A stretch of DNA of 64,000 nt from Azadirachta indica (lineage: Eukaryota; Streptophyta; Magnoliopsida; Sapindales; Meliaceae): the NCBI GenBank assembly GCA_022749755.1, contig CM040443.1:7603191-7667190 (forward strand), read 5' to 3'. Below, piece by piece: positions 46,500 to 58,384 of this stretch. Made by a program: the position numbers and the translations under genes. The notes under the pieces were generated by a model that did not search any database, was not told the DNA's origin, and saw only the letters and a program-made list of their open reading frames with translations. Position 1 is the stretch's first letter; every line of letters begins with the position of its first letter.

Positions 46500-49400
46500 A
46501 TGAAGTTTGTAAGTTTCCCTCTTTATCTCTCAACCAGAAAGCATTGATACATATGCAAGTAAACATATGTTATGGAATGAAGTTCCGTTTTTTGGATTAA
46601 TAATTTGCATATTTTCTTTCTAATTTATGCAGACGTGTTTGGGGAAAGGTGGGGGTTTCAACTTCCCACCTTGTTACATTCTCGATTTTGATGGGTTTCG
46701 GGTCTTATTTGACTGTCCGATTGACCTTTCAGCTCTTACGATCTTCTCTCCTGTTCCAACTGATGTTGATGATGTTATACATGAAGAAACTTCTGATTGC
46801 GCTGCCCATAAGTCTTCGGATGCAGAAACAGTTGCTCAAAAGAGGCGGAAAGTTGAAAAACCCCTTGATGCAAATGATTTAATATGTGCAGAACCGTGGT
46901 ACAAAACTGTGAATAACTTACACTTGTGGAATGTTTCTTTAATTGATATTATATTAATATCAAGCCCAATGGGCATGCTTGGGTTGCCCTTTCTTACTCA
47001 AATCAAGGGCTTTTCTGCAAAGGTAATCAAAGATGTTAGAATGACATTTAATTCCAGTTTATTAGAATTAGCTTAGACTGCAAAATTTGTTTTCGTTTCC
47101 TGAGCTTGGTTTCAACTGTGATCAGATGTATGTAACGGAAGCAGCGGCGAGGATTGGCCAGCTTATGATGGAGGACCTTGTTTCAATGCATATGGAATAT
47201 AGACAGTTCTATGGACTTGAGGAGTCAACTGCCCCTGAGTGGATGAAGTGGGAAGAGCTTGATCTCCTTCCATCTGCATTAAGGAATATCGCTTTGGGTA
47301 AAGATGGGGCAGAGCTTGGAGGTTGGATGCCGTTGTACAGGTGAATGATGCTTCATTTAAACTTTGAAATTGTTTCATGGTTCAATGTTTTTACTACAAA
47401 ACTCATGCTGTGTCTTTGTGTTGAACTGATATTTTGATACCATGTATGTTCGTGGAAACTGCTATCATGAATGGTTTGTTGTGCAAGTTTTATCAAATTG
47501 CATTTTTATGTTCATTTGCTGGTTTTACTGATGCCAAATTTGGACATCTGAGGATATAATGGAGGGTCCTTCTCAGTGCAGCTCATGTGAAGGATTGCAT
47601 GTCAAAGGTTCAAACACTTAAATATGCAGAAGAAACTTGCTACAATGGGACATTGGTCATAAAGGCAATCAGCTCTGGTTTAGAAATAGGCGCCTGTAAT
47701 TGGATAATAAATAGTCCAAAACAAAATATATCTTATATTTCAGGCTCCATTTTTTTTCCTGGTCATGCAATGGATTTTGATTACCATGCACTTCGAGGGT
47801 GTGATCTAATCTTGTATTCAGATTTCTCTTCTCCGGACTCGACAGAAGATATTGATCAGTCAAGTTTCAGGTAATCTTGAACTCCATGTAAAATTGTGTC
47901 TGTGTGCAGGTTTCCAGCTCGGAAATTGATGTGAAAAATGGAATTTTAAATCTCATTTTGAAAGTTCTTTCTCAATTTTCACAGAACGGTTTGATTGAAA
48001 ATTATGACTTTGTAAACAACATGCAGTGATGACAATTGGGAAGAACTGACCAAATCCTTAAGCAATTGTGAAGAGAGTTCAAAAGAAATGGAGAAACTAG
48101 CTTTTATATGCTCTTGTGCTATAGATTCTGTTAAAGCTGGCGGTTCAGTTCTTATTCCCGTTAATCGAGTTGGAGTCATTTTACAGCTGTTGGAGCAGAT
48201 TGTAATGTTCCTGGAATCTTCAAGCCTAAAGGTTTGTAATCACCTTTTTTTTATTCTATATGCTTTCATATGTACAGATGTATTTTTAGTTGTAATGTTG
48301 TATTTATATGGATAGAAAGACAAATAGATGGATGGATCGGCCTCTGTGGTGATATGTGGCCAAAGTGATCGGCAGACGACAAAACTCTTATAGGTTTTTC
48401 ACTTAGAAAGGATATTTTAGCATTCCCTTTACATGTTGCTCTATGCCTAATTGGAATGCATAAGTAGACTGCTGCATGCATGTGACATTTATTTTGTGTC
48501 ACTGGTCATTGTCCAGCTGCCAAGTGTTTAATTAGGTATCAGGTAATCTGTTTGAGCATGTTAACTCTTAATAGCAAAATAGAATGTTAAAATTCACTCC
48601 ATGTTATGTGATCGTCCCATAGGCAAAATAGAGATGTATGGCTGCACATATTTAAAGCCCTCATCTGACCAATAGCTGAGCATGCTACCTAACATACAGC
48701 CATATTTGAATTCACAATGCAGATTCCAATATACATCATCTCTTCTATAGCTGAAGAATTATTGGCGTATGCCAATGTGATACCAGAATGGCTATGCAAG
48801 CAGCGGCTAGAGAAGGTACATCAATTTATAAGCTTATTGGTGCAAAATTCTTTGAACTTATAGTCAATGTATAGTGGCTAATGTAGACATTGTTTTTCTT
48901 TGATGTGACAGCTTTTTTCTGGTGAACCACTGTTTGCTCATGTCGATCTCATAAAAGAGAAGAATATCCATATATTTCCTGCAATCCATTCACCTAAATT
49001 GATGTAAGATATGAACTCGTCTTTGTGTTTAGAATATTTCTGAATATTGTTGCAATGTGTGCTAAACACATTGTGTCAGCTTCAGAACATGCTCTAATGT
49101 CAACATCTACTAATCGTTAGTGTATCGACATTAATTAGGCATTATTTTGGAAGAAATTCAAAACACAATCTGTGTGGTAATCACGTAATATGCATTTACC
49201 CTAAAACTGACATTATTTGCATAGAATAAATTGGCAGGAACCTTGCATTGTATTTTCTCCTCACTGGAGTTTGCGTCTTGGTCCCTCTGTTCATTTGCTT
49301 CGACGTTGGTGTGGGGACCATAATTCTCTACTTGTTCTGGAGGTGCTATTTTGTTTCATGGACCATTTTGCTTTGGAATTGTGCATTGCTGTTTGTTGCT

Positions 49401-50547
49401 TTTTCTCAAACTATGGTGCTGGTAACTGCTTTGGGAACATTTCATTGGATGACGTAATGAATGTGGCATTTGCAGAATGAAGTGGATGCTGATTTAGCCC
49501 TCTTGCCATTTACACCAATGTCAATGAAGGTTCTTCAATGCTCCTTCCTCTCTGGAATAAAGTACAGTTTACTAATCTCTCTGCTTTATTTTTTCCCTTT
49601 TTCATATCTTATTGGTTTTTCACTTGTCAAATTACCTGATTTTCTTCCCTTTTTCTTATTCTCTTTCTTTTCTGGTCCTTGGTTTTTGCTTTTGTTTTTC
49701 TTTTGATTTTATGAAGAAAACACCTGTTTTCCAGTTTCCAGTTTCCAGTTATTTAATATCTGAAAGGAAAAAGAAAACTGGATACTCTTTCTACCTGCAA
49801 ACAGGTAAACTCAGACTTCATTTCTTGCTATTTTACTTAAAACTCATCTATTTTTTGTAGGCCACAGAAAATTGAACCTTTAATAAAGATACTTCGACCA
49901 AAGTTAGTTCTGGTATCAAATCTAACTTGTTTATTCATTTATTTTCTATTTTCGTTCACTGAAAGCTATGCATGATCTCATCTATGTAACTAACAAGTTC
50001 TGTCCTTTACTTTTTGTGCTCAAAACAGTTTCCTGAGGATTTGAGGAGTCATGTCAGTTTTTCGAATATAAATTCATCCTCAGTTTCTTACTATACTGAA
50101 AATGAAACAATACACGTACCGAGCTTGAAGGAAAGTTCAGAATTAGAGATTGGTTCTGACTTGGCTTCCCAGTTCCAGTGGAGAATTTTGAAACAGAAAA
50201 ACATGAATATCACGAGACTAAAGGGAGAGCTCTTAATAAATCATGGAAAACATCAGTTACTCTCTGGAAATGATCAAGCAGATTCCTCAGAGAATAAACC
50301 ATTGCTGCATTGGGGCTCACCAGATCCAGAAAATCTTTTGGCTGAGTTATCCAAGATGGGTATTAATGGATTTGTAGAGCGAGGCATGACAGATGCTGAA
50401 TCTGAAGAGGCTTTCTCTGTACATGTCCAAAATCCCGAAAAGGCTGTAATTGAAGTCAGAACGGGAGGTACCATCATAAGTGCCACTCATGAAAATTTAG
50501 CCTCCAGCATTTTTGAAGCTATAGAAAACATTTTGGAAGGCATCTAA
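46500..50547 (+). CDS. INTS9: Integrator complex subunit 9 homologue
   Basis: Eleven exons: 46500-46508, 46633-47022, 47126-47340, 47577-47870, 48027-48231, 48723-48815, 48912-49003, 49225-49342, 49476-49561, 49861-49912 and 50029-50547; 690 aa, near the Arabidopsis homologue (about 700). The first exon codes only MKF, which joins TCLGKGGGFNFPPCYILDFD, as INTS9 proteins begin MK. The protein is a metallo-beta-lactamase/beta-CASP fold (FDGFRVLFDCPID, YVTEAAARIGQLMMEDLVSM, IYIISSIAEELLAY, QEPCIVFSPHWSLRLGPSVH, HNSLLVLENEVDADLALLPF) with a C-terminal dimerisation region. INTS9 is the inactive partner of the endonuclease INTS11 in the Integrator complex, which processes snRNA 3' ends. Part of the last exon was duplicated downstream (53133-53333). 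Confidence 0.92.
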
Positions 50548-51089
50548 GGTTGGTTATTCTCATATTTATTTGTGTATTTTATTTGTTTGAAGAATTTAAA
50601 CAGATTTTATCTCACATGTTTCACAAACTTGTAGAAGCTTATTAGTCAAACATTTTAGGAATTTATGAAACACGTGTACCACTGTTTTTCTTTTTAATAT
50701 TGTCGTAAACCAAAGTTCTATTACAGATTTAGTGTCATGTTTGAGACTGTTCTGCTTTTAACTTTGTAAACACATTAGTTGAAGTGTTTGGGAAAAATGT
50801 ATGGACATTAGAGCATTAACTTTTTCACTTGTATTTGAGACTTGGTGAGTTCGTATTACAGCAACTGTGGCTGCAAAGGTGAATGGACGTGAAAATATTT
50901 TACATTAACAAAAACAAACCAACAGACCATCAGAACACACATTCACATTAACAATCAATATAAAACCATGCTTAGGGAGTTAAAGTCTGAAGTTGTGAAC
51001 AAGCAGCAATAAACTCTTTACGACTATTATTCAAGGAGGTCAATGTAAGAGGCCATGTATTATCGAACACGGGCAATGAGCAGAATGAA
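50548..51089. other. Convergent spacer between INTS9 and annexin copy A
   Basis: 3' UTR sequence of both genes. Its diverged duplicate is at about 53334-53810. Confidence 0.6.
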
Positions 51090-52947
51090 TCAGAACTTTG
51101 ATCCAGTCAAGGTAAGCAAGAAGTCTTGATAATCTCCAGAAGTGTCTCCAATGACATCACTGTCGAGGGTGTCTTTGTACATGAGAGGGTACACCTGTTT
51201 GATTTTCTTCATGTCGACTTCAGCTCGACATACGATTGCTCTATTTAGTGCTGCCTCATCTGTTCCCAGTCCAACAATTGAAGTTCTGATAACCTGCATG
51301 GAAGGCAAGCCAAGAGAAGAAGAAGAAGCAGTTCATTCCAAATTTTATAGAAGATTTTCAGTAATAATATTTGACTACTATAGAGAAAATTAAATCACCT
51401 CTGCAAAGTGCCTCTCTGGGGAATCTATGCACAAGATGACCATTTTCAATAGATTTACCATATCACCTTTTCCACAACTCTTAATATCCTATAACAGAGA
51501 AGACAAGATATATCCAAAACCAAAACTAGCTGCTGAAGGGAGTAAAAATAAAAGGCAGAAAAGAACTATTAAAGCCGAACCTTCTCAATATGATTTCCAT
51601 ATTTTTCTTCATAGCATTCAAAAGTAGCTCTAAGCTGATAGAAATTCCTAGTTGCCAGTATATGTACAACCTGATCATGATCCAATTGCTTTGCTTTGAT
51701 AGCTTCATGTAACCGAGTTGCCTCCGAATTGGCTACACCCATATCCACCACTTCCTTATCATACCTGAAGGAACTCACCAACGCCAGCAGAAGCTGCTCG
51801 AAACCAACATTAGACATTGGAATATGGAATCAATTCAAGGCTCAAACAAGAACTTCATGCACTTTGAGTTCATGGAAACTAGATACAAGACAAGTCCATT
51901 TCGCTGCTGAGTGCTAGTATCTTGTGTTTCTGAACGAGTTTGCATTACCTTTCTTTGCGGCAAAGGAACTGTAGACGCAATGTCTTCTTCAAGCGAGCAT
52001 TCGAAGAGAGAACAGTAGGTCTTCCTCACTTCCGCCAGATGGTAAGGAGATGATGCACATGCTATTTCAACAATCACTTGTAGGTTCTTGGTTCCTGACT
52101 TCTTCTTTAACGCCTCCTTCGCCAGTTTAGCATCCCTTTCTGGAGGATCTTGTGTCCACAAAACCACTGCATCCTGTTTCACACCAAAAGCTTTCGATTA
52201 TGACAACATTAACAAATGTTTTATATGATTTGAGGATATTGTCCTGCTTCATGCAGCCATTTTTCAGAAGGATCAATGATTTAGTCCTGGAAAGTTCGAA
52301 TTATATGAAAATACTCAGAAATACCCATGAAATGTATACAACAAATATTAGATTAAAGAGGATTTCAGTATATTTCTAGTAATCTAGTATTCTGTGAGAT
52401 GCCCCAAAATTACGTGTTAGGGAAATGAAAAATTACAAACAATCTTACCTAAGAAACAAAATGTTAAATAAGTGGGGTTTATATATTTGCTATTTGCTAA
52501 TAAGAACATCTTATGTATATTAAATCAAAGAAAAAAAATTAAAATAAAATAAAATAAAAAACTTACTCTAAAACCACCAGAGATTTCAGATTTTATATGA
52601 TGAATGAGACTTTCTTTGTAAAGTTGCTGGTAGGTGTCTTTGATTTTCTTCCTCTGGCTCGCGTTTCTGCGCCCTAATACCCACGTTATCGCCTTCTCAT
52701 CCGTACCAATTCCTACAGCCACTCATTGCAATAAAATCAGGAAACAAACAAGATCAAACAAATCACAGAAACTCAGAGATCAGAATATATCATTTTTTAT
52801 CCTCTCTGATGATGGTTAAGGGAAAGACATCGAACCCAGAAAGGAAAATGAGAAAAGAGAAAGGAAGAGACCATCGAAAGCTTGTTTCAGTCTCTCAGCA
52901 TCTTGTTTTGGGGGAGGAACAACTTCTGGGACTCTTATTGTAGACAT
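51090..52947 (-). CDS. Annexin D3-like, copy A
   Basis: Six exons on the minus strand: 52947-52872, 52712-52567, 52173-51949, 51793-51581, 51488-51399 and 51293-51090, giving 317 aa. The N terminus MSTIRVPEVVPPPKQDAERL resembles Arabidopsis annexin D3. Four annexin repeats are present. The type II Ca2+ site is kept in repeat 1 (GIGTD with a Glu 39 residues after the Thr) and repeat 4 (GLGTD with an Asp 39 residues after). Repeats 2 and 3 lack it, as usual in plants. Annexins bind acidic phospholipids in a Ca2+-dependent way and act in membrane traffic, Ca2+ transport and stress responses. It differs from copy B at SGGF versus SGDF at the end of repeat 1. Both copies appear functional. Confidence 0.9.
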
Positions 52948-53132
52948 GTATTGTCTCTGAGGATCTTCTGGAAAGGAGTTGCAGCAAGAAACCTGATAAA
53001 AGAATGAGATTTTGAGTGTTCGATTCAATGTTTTCTGATGTTCTGCTTCAGTTTCTTTAATTTGCGGTGTCCGTTTCTGCTGATTTCCCTCCTGATGTAA
53101 AGCTTGGATTCAGCAACCGAAATCTATTTTCC

Positions 53133-53333
53133 GAGTTATCCAAGACAGATATTAATGGATTTGTAGAACGAGTCAGATGCTGTATCAGAAAAGGCTTTCA
53201 CTGTACATGCCCAAAATCGCAAAAAAAGCTCTAATTGAAGTCTGGAACAGGAGGTTCTGTTCTAAGTGCCGCTGCTGAACATCTAGCCTCCCGCATTTTT
53301 TAAGCTACAGAAAACATTCTGGAAGGCATCTAA
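53133..53333 (+). pseudogene. Decayed 3' fragment of INTS9
   Basis: Matches the last ~200 bp of INTS9 CDS (50343-50547) from GAGTTATCCAAGA to GGAAGGCATCTAAGGTTGG, with many substitutions and small indels. The reading frame is lost: the segment after TTTGTAGAACGAG is shortened and a premature TAA sits in the copy of the AGCATTTTTGAAGC region. It has no upstream exons, so it is a by-product of the tandem duplication and not a gene. Confidence 0.88.
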
Positions 53334-53810
53334 GGTTGGCGATTTGCTTACGAAATATATGTACTCTGTTTTTCCTTCTGATATTGAAGTAAACTAAAGT
53401 TCTATTATAGATTTAGGGCATGTTTGATATGTTGTTCTTCTACTTAATTTTGAAAAAACATTAAGTATTCGGTAAAAGCTGACTTCTACTTGAGAGTATT
53501 GTTTTCTGACTTACATTTAACATTTAGTGATTACAGCTTATAGCAGTTGTAGTTTCAAAGTCACATCTTCTCAATCCTAAGCATGCTCATACTTTTTTTG
53601 TGAGGCAGGTGGACATAAAAATATTTTACATTAACAAAAATCAAACTAACAATCAAACACCAACTCACATCAACAATCAATATGGAACCATAAGCAGCGA
53701 GTTCAAGTCTGTTAAGTTGTGAACAAGCAGCAACATACTCATACAACTATTATTCAAAGAGGGCATGTAAGAGGCCATGTATTATCCAATATGCGTAATG
53801 AGCAGAATGT
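53334..53810. other. Spacer, duplicated INTS9/annexin 3' region
   Basis: Diverged copy of 50548-51089; forms the 3' flank of annexin copy B. No gene. Confidence 0.6.
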
Positions 53811-55484
53811 TCAGAGTTTTGATCCGGTCAAGGTTAGTAAGAAGTCTTGATAATCTCCAGAAGTGTCTCCAATCACGTCGCTGTCAAGGGTGTCTTTGTA
53901 CATGAGAGGGTAAACCTCTTTGATTTTCTTCATATCAACTTCAGCTCGACATACGATGGCCCTGTTTAGTGATGCCTCATCTGTTCCCAGTCCAAGAATT
54001 GAAGTTCTGATAACCTGATCAGAATGCAACGCAGAAGAAGTTCATTCCAAATTTTTTATAGAAGATATTCAATAAGAATATTGACTAGAGGAAACTAGAT
54101 CACCTCTGCAAAGTGTCTCTCTGGGGCGTCTATGCACAAGATGACTATTTTCAATAGATTTATCATCTCACCTTTCCCGCAACTTTTAATGTCCTGTCGC
54201 AGAAAAGAAATATCCAAAACTAGCTGCTGAAGGGAGCAAAAATAAAAGACAGAAAAGAATCATTCACAATTAACCGAACAAGCCGCACCTTCTCAATATG
54301 ATTTCCGTATTGTTCTTCATAGCATCCAAAAGTAGCTCTAAGCTGATAGAAGTTCCTAGTTGCAAGTATATGTACAGCCTGATCATGATCTAATTTCTTT
54401 GCTTTGATAGCTTCATGTAACTGAGTTGCCTCAGAGTTGGCTACAGCCGTATTCACCACTTGTTTATCACATCTGAAGGAACTCACCAAAGCCAGCAGAA
54501 GCTGCACAAAACCAACATTAGACATTGGGAATATGGAATCAATTCAAGTCTCGAACAAGAACTTCAAGCATGGTGAGTTCGTTCAATCTAGACACGAGAC
54601 AAGCCCATTTTGCTGCTGAGTACTAGTATTTTGTGTTTCTGAACAAGTTTGAGTTACCTTTCTCTGGGGCAAAGGAACTACCGACGCAATGTCTTCTTCG
54701 AGTGAGCATTCGAAGAGAGAACAATAGGTCTTCCTCACTTCCGCCAGATGGTAAGGAGATGATGCACATGCTATTTCAACAATCACTTGTAGGTGTTTAA
54801 TACTTGACTTCTTCTTTAAGGCCTCCTTCGCCAGTTTTGCATCCCTTTCTGGAGGATCTTGTGTCCACAAAACCACCACGTCCTGTTGCACATCAAAATA
54901 GTTTACAACATTAGCAGATAGGTTGTCTGATTGAGGACGTTGTCCTGCTGCACGTAGCTATTTTCTCAGAAAATCAATGATTTATGAATTATATGAAAAT
55001 ACTCAGAAATATCCACACAAATATTAGATCAAAGAGGATTTCAGTACTTTATATGATATGAAGGTATCTTATTTATGTATCTATTAAATCAAAGAGGGGG
55101 GAAAAAAAAAAAGAAAAGCATACTCTAAAATCACCAGAGATTTCCGATTTGATACGATCAATGAGATTCTCTTTGTAAAGTCGCTGGTAAGTCTCTTTGA
55201 TTTTTTGCCTCTGGCCTGCATTTCTACGTCCTAATACCCACATTATCGCCTTCTCATCCGTTCCAAATCCTACAACAACTCATTCCAATAACATCAGAAA
55301 ACAAACAAGATCAAACAATTCACATAAACTCATAGATCAAAATATATCATTTTGCATCATCTCTGATGATGGAGAAACTAATGAGAAAAGAGAGAGAAAG
55401 AAAGAGACCATCGAAAGCTTGTTTAAGTCTCTCAGCGTCTTGTTTCGGGGAAGGAACGACGTCTGGCACTCTTATTGTGGACAT
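53811..55484 (-). CDS. Annexin D3-like, copy B
   Basis: Six exons: 55484-55409, 55269-55124, 54882-54658, 54501-54289, 54193-54104 and 54014-53811, giving 317 aa with exon lengths identical to copy A (76, 146, 225, 213, 90, 204). It starts MSTIRVPDVVPSPKQDAERL. Type II Ca2+ sites are kept in repeats 1 (GFGTD) and 4 (GLGTD). The intact frame, splice sites and Ca2+ ligands suggest selection on both copies. The upstream DNA of copy B is probably the ancestral promoter, while copy A has only about 185 bp of duplicated upstream sequence before the INTS9 fragment. Their regulation may therefore differ. Confidence 0.9.
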
Positions 55485-56383
55485 TATTTTCTCTGAGGAT
55501 TTTCTGGGAGAAATTACGGCAAAGCAAGAAACCCGACAGAAAAAAATGAGAGCTTAAGTGAAATTCTGAGTGTCGTTTGATGTTGTGCTGCAGTTTCTTT
55601 AATTGGCTGTCCGTTTCTGCAGATTTCCCTCCTGATGCAAAGCTTGGATTGAGCAACCGAATTCTATATTCTGATTGGACATTATTACCCCTCTCAGGAA
55701 TCAATAACTTCCCTCAGAAGCGCTTCCAATCTTCGGGGGGCCCTTGGAGTAATTTTGAAAGCGTTATTTAACTCTTAGTTTTCTTGCATTACTACCCTTA
55801 TAGTTTTGTCTATTTTAAAAATGTCCCATAACGTTTCAAATAGTTTCATTGATCCTCAAATTCACCATTTTATATTAAATTTTTAAATTTAAACTTGTAG
55901 TTTTAAATTTTTTAACAACCATACTAGTGTCAGGACTTGAAAAATACAAAAAACGCAAGCAAGAAACCTTGATAGTGAGGTTTTAGGTAGATGACTATAT
56001 ATATTCCCGCCATATTTATTATACTATATATTATGTCATGTTCAGAATAGATGACTATGAAAATCCAATAATTTAAAATAATGGAAAAATCCTAGCTGTA
56101 TGTTGCACTCTTGTTAATAATTGTGTTATATATGTCTCTGTTACAACATTAACTACTAAGGAAATCGGATAAGAGTTGTCAAGGGTAGAATTTTTTTAGT
56201 TTATCCCATGTGATTCAAGTGACACATTTTAAAAGAGATAAAAATATTAATATAATATGAATTCATTCATCATCGAAGCAGAACGTTACCCAAGAAGTGA
56301 GTGATAAATGTGCAACACCAACACCTACGTTTTAACAAAATGAAAAGTAAAGAAAATGGGCATCACACGTTAATCCTACTTTC

Positions 56384-56414
56384 ATCTTTCTTTCTTTCTT
56401 TCTTTCTTTCTTTT
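56384..56414. repeat. (CTTT)n microsatellite
   Basis: About seven CTTT units. Confidence 0.9.
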
Positions 56415-57849
56415 TCATGATTTGAGATATTTAAATTTTAATGGATAATCTCTTTACAATTACGTAGTTGGAAAGTCTATCGATATTATCTACCTTTGAT
56501 AAAAGATAATTAATAACAATACAATATTAATACATTAATTTGTTCCATATTATTAAAAATTGCACACGTTCTAGATTCCTAAAGTAAACTATGAAAAGAG
56601 AACTTAAATAATATTAATATATCATCAGCATTCATCTTTTAAAAGTGCAAATGTTCACAAGAACTGAAGCTCGATTATTTCCAATAAATTTGAACAATTT
56701 TATAGAAAATTTTAACTCAATATTGTATATGAACAAATAGTACTTACGAAATTAAGCATAAAATAATCTTTTTGGAACCAATTTTAACTGTGAATCTAGT
56801 CAATCGTTGATCTAATCTTTATTTATCATAAATTTTTGTTCTATCATTGTAAATGTGACTTTATGAGAAGAGCGTTAGCTCCATGAATTATGTTTGATGA
56901 TTCAAAATGCACACGCATGCCTCACATTTTCGAATCTCTCTCTCTCTGATCATATGATTAGATAGAAATTAATAAAGATAATTTTTTATTTTTAATTATA
57001 CGACTTAATCAAGATGGTCAAATCACATGATCAATCATGCTTGTTTAGCTGTCGAATTTTATTTAATTTTTTCACATAGATATGTAATATGTTCTTCTTG
57101 ACTTTGGCTTTACGGGAAAGTAACAGCAATCAATATCACTACATAATTTCCATAGCATATATAAGAGAAAATTTCAACAGTAACCAACTTTTAAATCTAA
57201 TTAATTAATAATTATTTATTTTAAATATTTTCAAATTTCAACTAACCCATTAAAAATAAAATATCAAACTTTAGTATGAATACATACAACAACTTTGTTA
57301 TATATTATAACCATCACATTTTCACGATAATATTATTAATAAAACCTATCTATAATTTTATAAGACTTCAACAATTAATATTTCGAGAGATAAATTTGAT
57401 TTAAGTCGATGTTTCTAAACCATAAACATTAAAAAAAATTGGTAACAATATTTTATGGGCACTAAGCTAGGAACAATTTCATTTTCTTACTTCCAGAAAA
57501 ATTTGGTAAACTTTGATAATGACATGATAATATGAACATATATAATTCTATAGTCTGATCCGCAGTTGAAAGGGCAATGTATGTGAAATAAAAGTAACAA
57601 GGGTAAAAATAATATATTACACAAAAATGGAGGTTCAATGACAAATATACTAAAATATTTGGATTAAACTGCAAAATAGTGCTCATAAATGATGAATTTA
57701 ATAAATAAAAACAAATATCATGACATAAATTCTTCACCATGTGCCTTCTTTTTTTTTTTTTTTTTCACTTCCAGCGTTACCCTTTAGTTGGCTAGTAATT
57801 ATTCGTTACTGCATTCATATATATATATATAGAGACAGAATTAGTAGTC

Positions 57850-58049
57850 TTTTTTTTTTTTACACAAAATCTTACATTAATTATAAACTATTAGATATAC
57901 GCATATTGAACAGTTGAAATTACATGACTATGTAATTAATACATAATGAATGCATGTATAATAAATTGATATATTAAATGCAATCTCAACCGTTAGATGT
58001 ACGTATATCTAACGATTTACAATTGATGTAAGATTTTATATAAAAAAAA
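57850..58049. mobile_element. MITE-like element with long terminal inverted repeats
   Basis: The left end (from about 57860, AAAATCTTACATTAATTATA, ACTATTAGATATACG) is matched by the reverse complement of the right end (to about 58040, AAAATCTTACATCAATTGTA, TCGTTAGATATACG). The pairing runs for roughly 70 bp per arm with a short AT-rich centre. Size about 200 bp, no coding. Consistent with a non-autonomous DNA transposon; superfamily and target-site duplication not determined. Confidence 0.65.
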
Positions 58050-58068
58050 TGGGTCACTTATCCTGTTC

Positions 58069-58087
58069 ATATATATATATATATATA
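58069..58087. repeat. (TA)n microsatellite
   Basis: Short alternating run just beyond the MITE-like element. Confidence 0.85.
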
Positions 58088-58384
58088 ATGTTTTCGAATA
58101 AATGCATTCATATTTTTAACTACCACAAACAGGTAAGGAAAATTAATTAACTCCATTTTCTTTTACGTTGTAGTTTTAATGATCATAATTCTTTTTTTTT
58201 TAAGTTTCAGAGTTAACAAACAGTTCACACTTGAAAGCCACATGAAAATTTTCTTCTGCAAATGACCAAAACAACCTTTCAGGTTCATATAAATATGGCA
58301 TGGAAATGAATAATGTTTGTCAGTCTTCATTCATTGCAATAATCCAAGTACTTCAATTAAACACACAAAGAAATTTATTCGATT

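Larger units (their letters stand above)
50343..53132. repeat. Tandem segmental duplication, unit 1
   Basis: About 2.8 kb running from the last exon of INTS9 (GAGTTATCC) through the whole annexin copy A to about 53132. It is repeated immediately as unit 2. The junction at about 53132/53133 is visible because annexin 5' sequence passes straight into INTS9-like sequence. Confidence 0.8.
53133..55671. repeat. Tandem segmental duplication, unit 2
   Basis: Second copy of the INTS9-tail plus annexin unit, about 2.5 kb. Similarity to unit 1 ends at about 55671, after AGCAACCGAATTCTATATTC; there the ancestral annexin upstream sequence continues (TGATTGGACATTATTA), whereas unit 1 jumps to INTS9. Confidence 0.8.
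55485..58384. other. 2.9 kb divergent spacer between annexin copy B and the D4-like annexin
   Basis: A/T-rich. Includes the end of duplication unit 2 (to about 55671), a (CTTT)n run, a MITE-like inverted repeat at about 57850-58049 and (TA)n runs. The minus-strand frame at 57462-57740 has no recognisable domain. Confidence 0.55.

Noticed and set aside
46067..46501. 144-codon minus-strand frame upstream of INTS9
   Set aside because: Overlaps the likely INTS9 5' UTR antisense; Lys/Ile-rich low-complexity composition and no domain.
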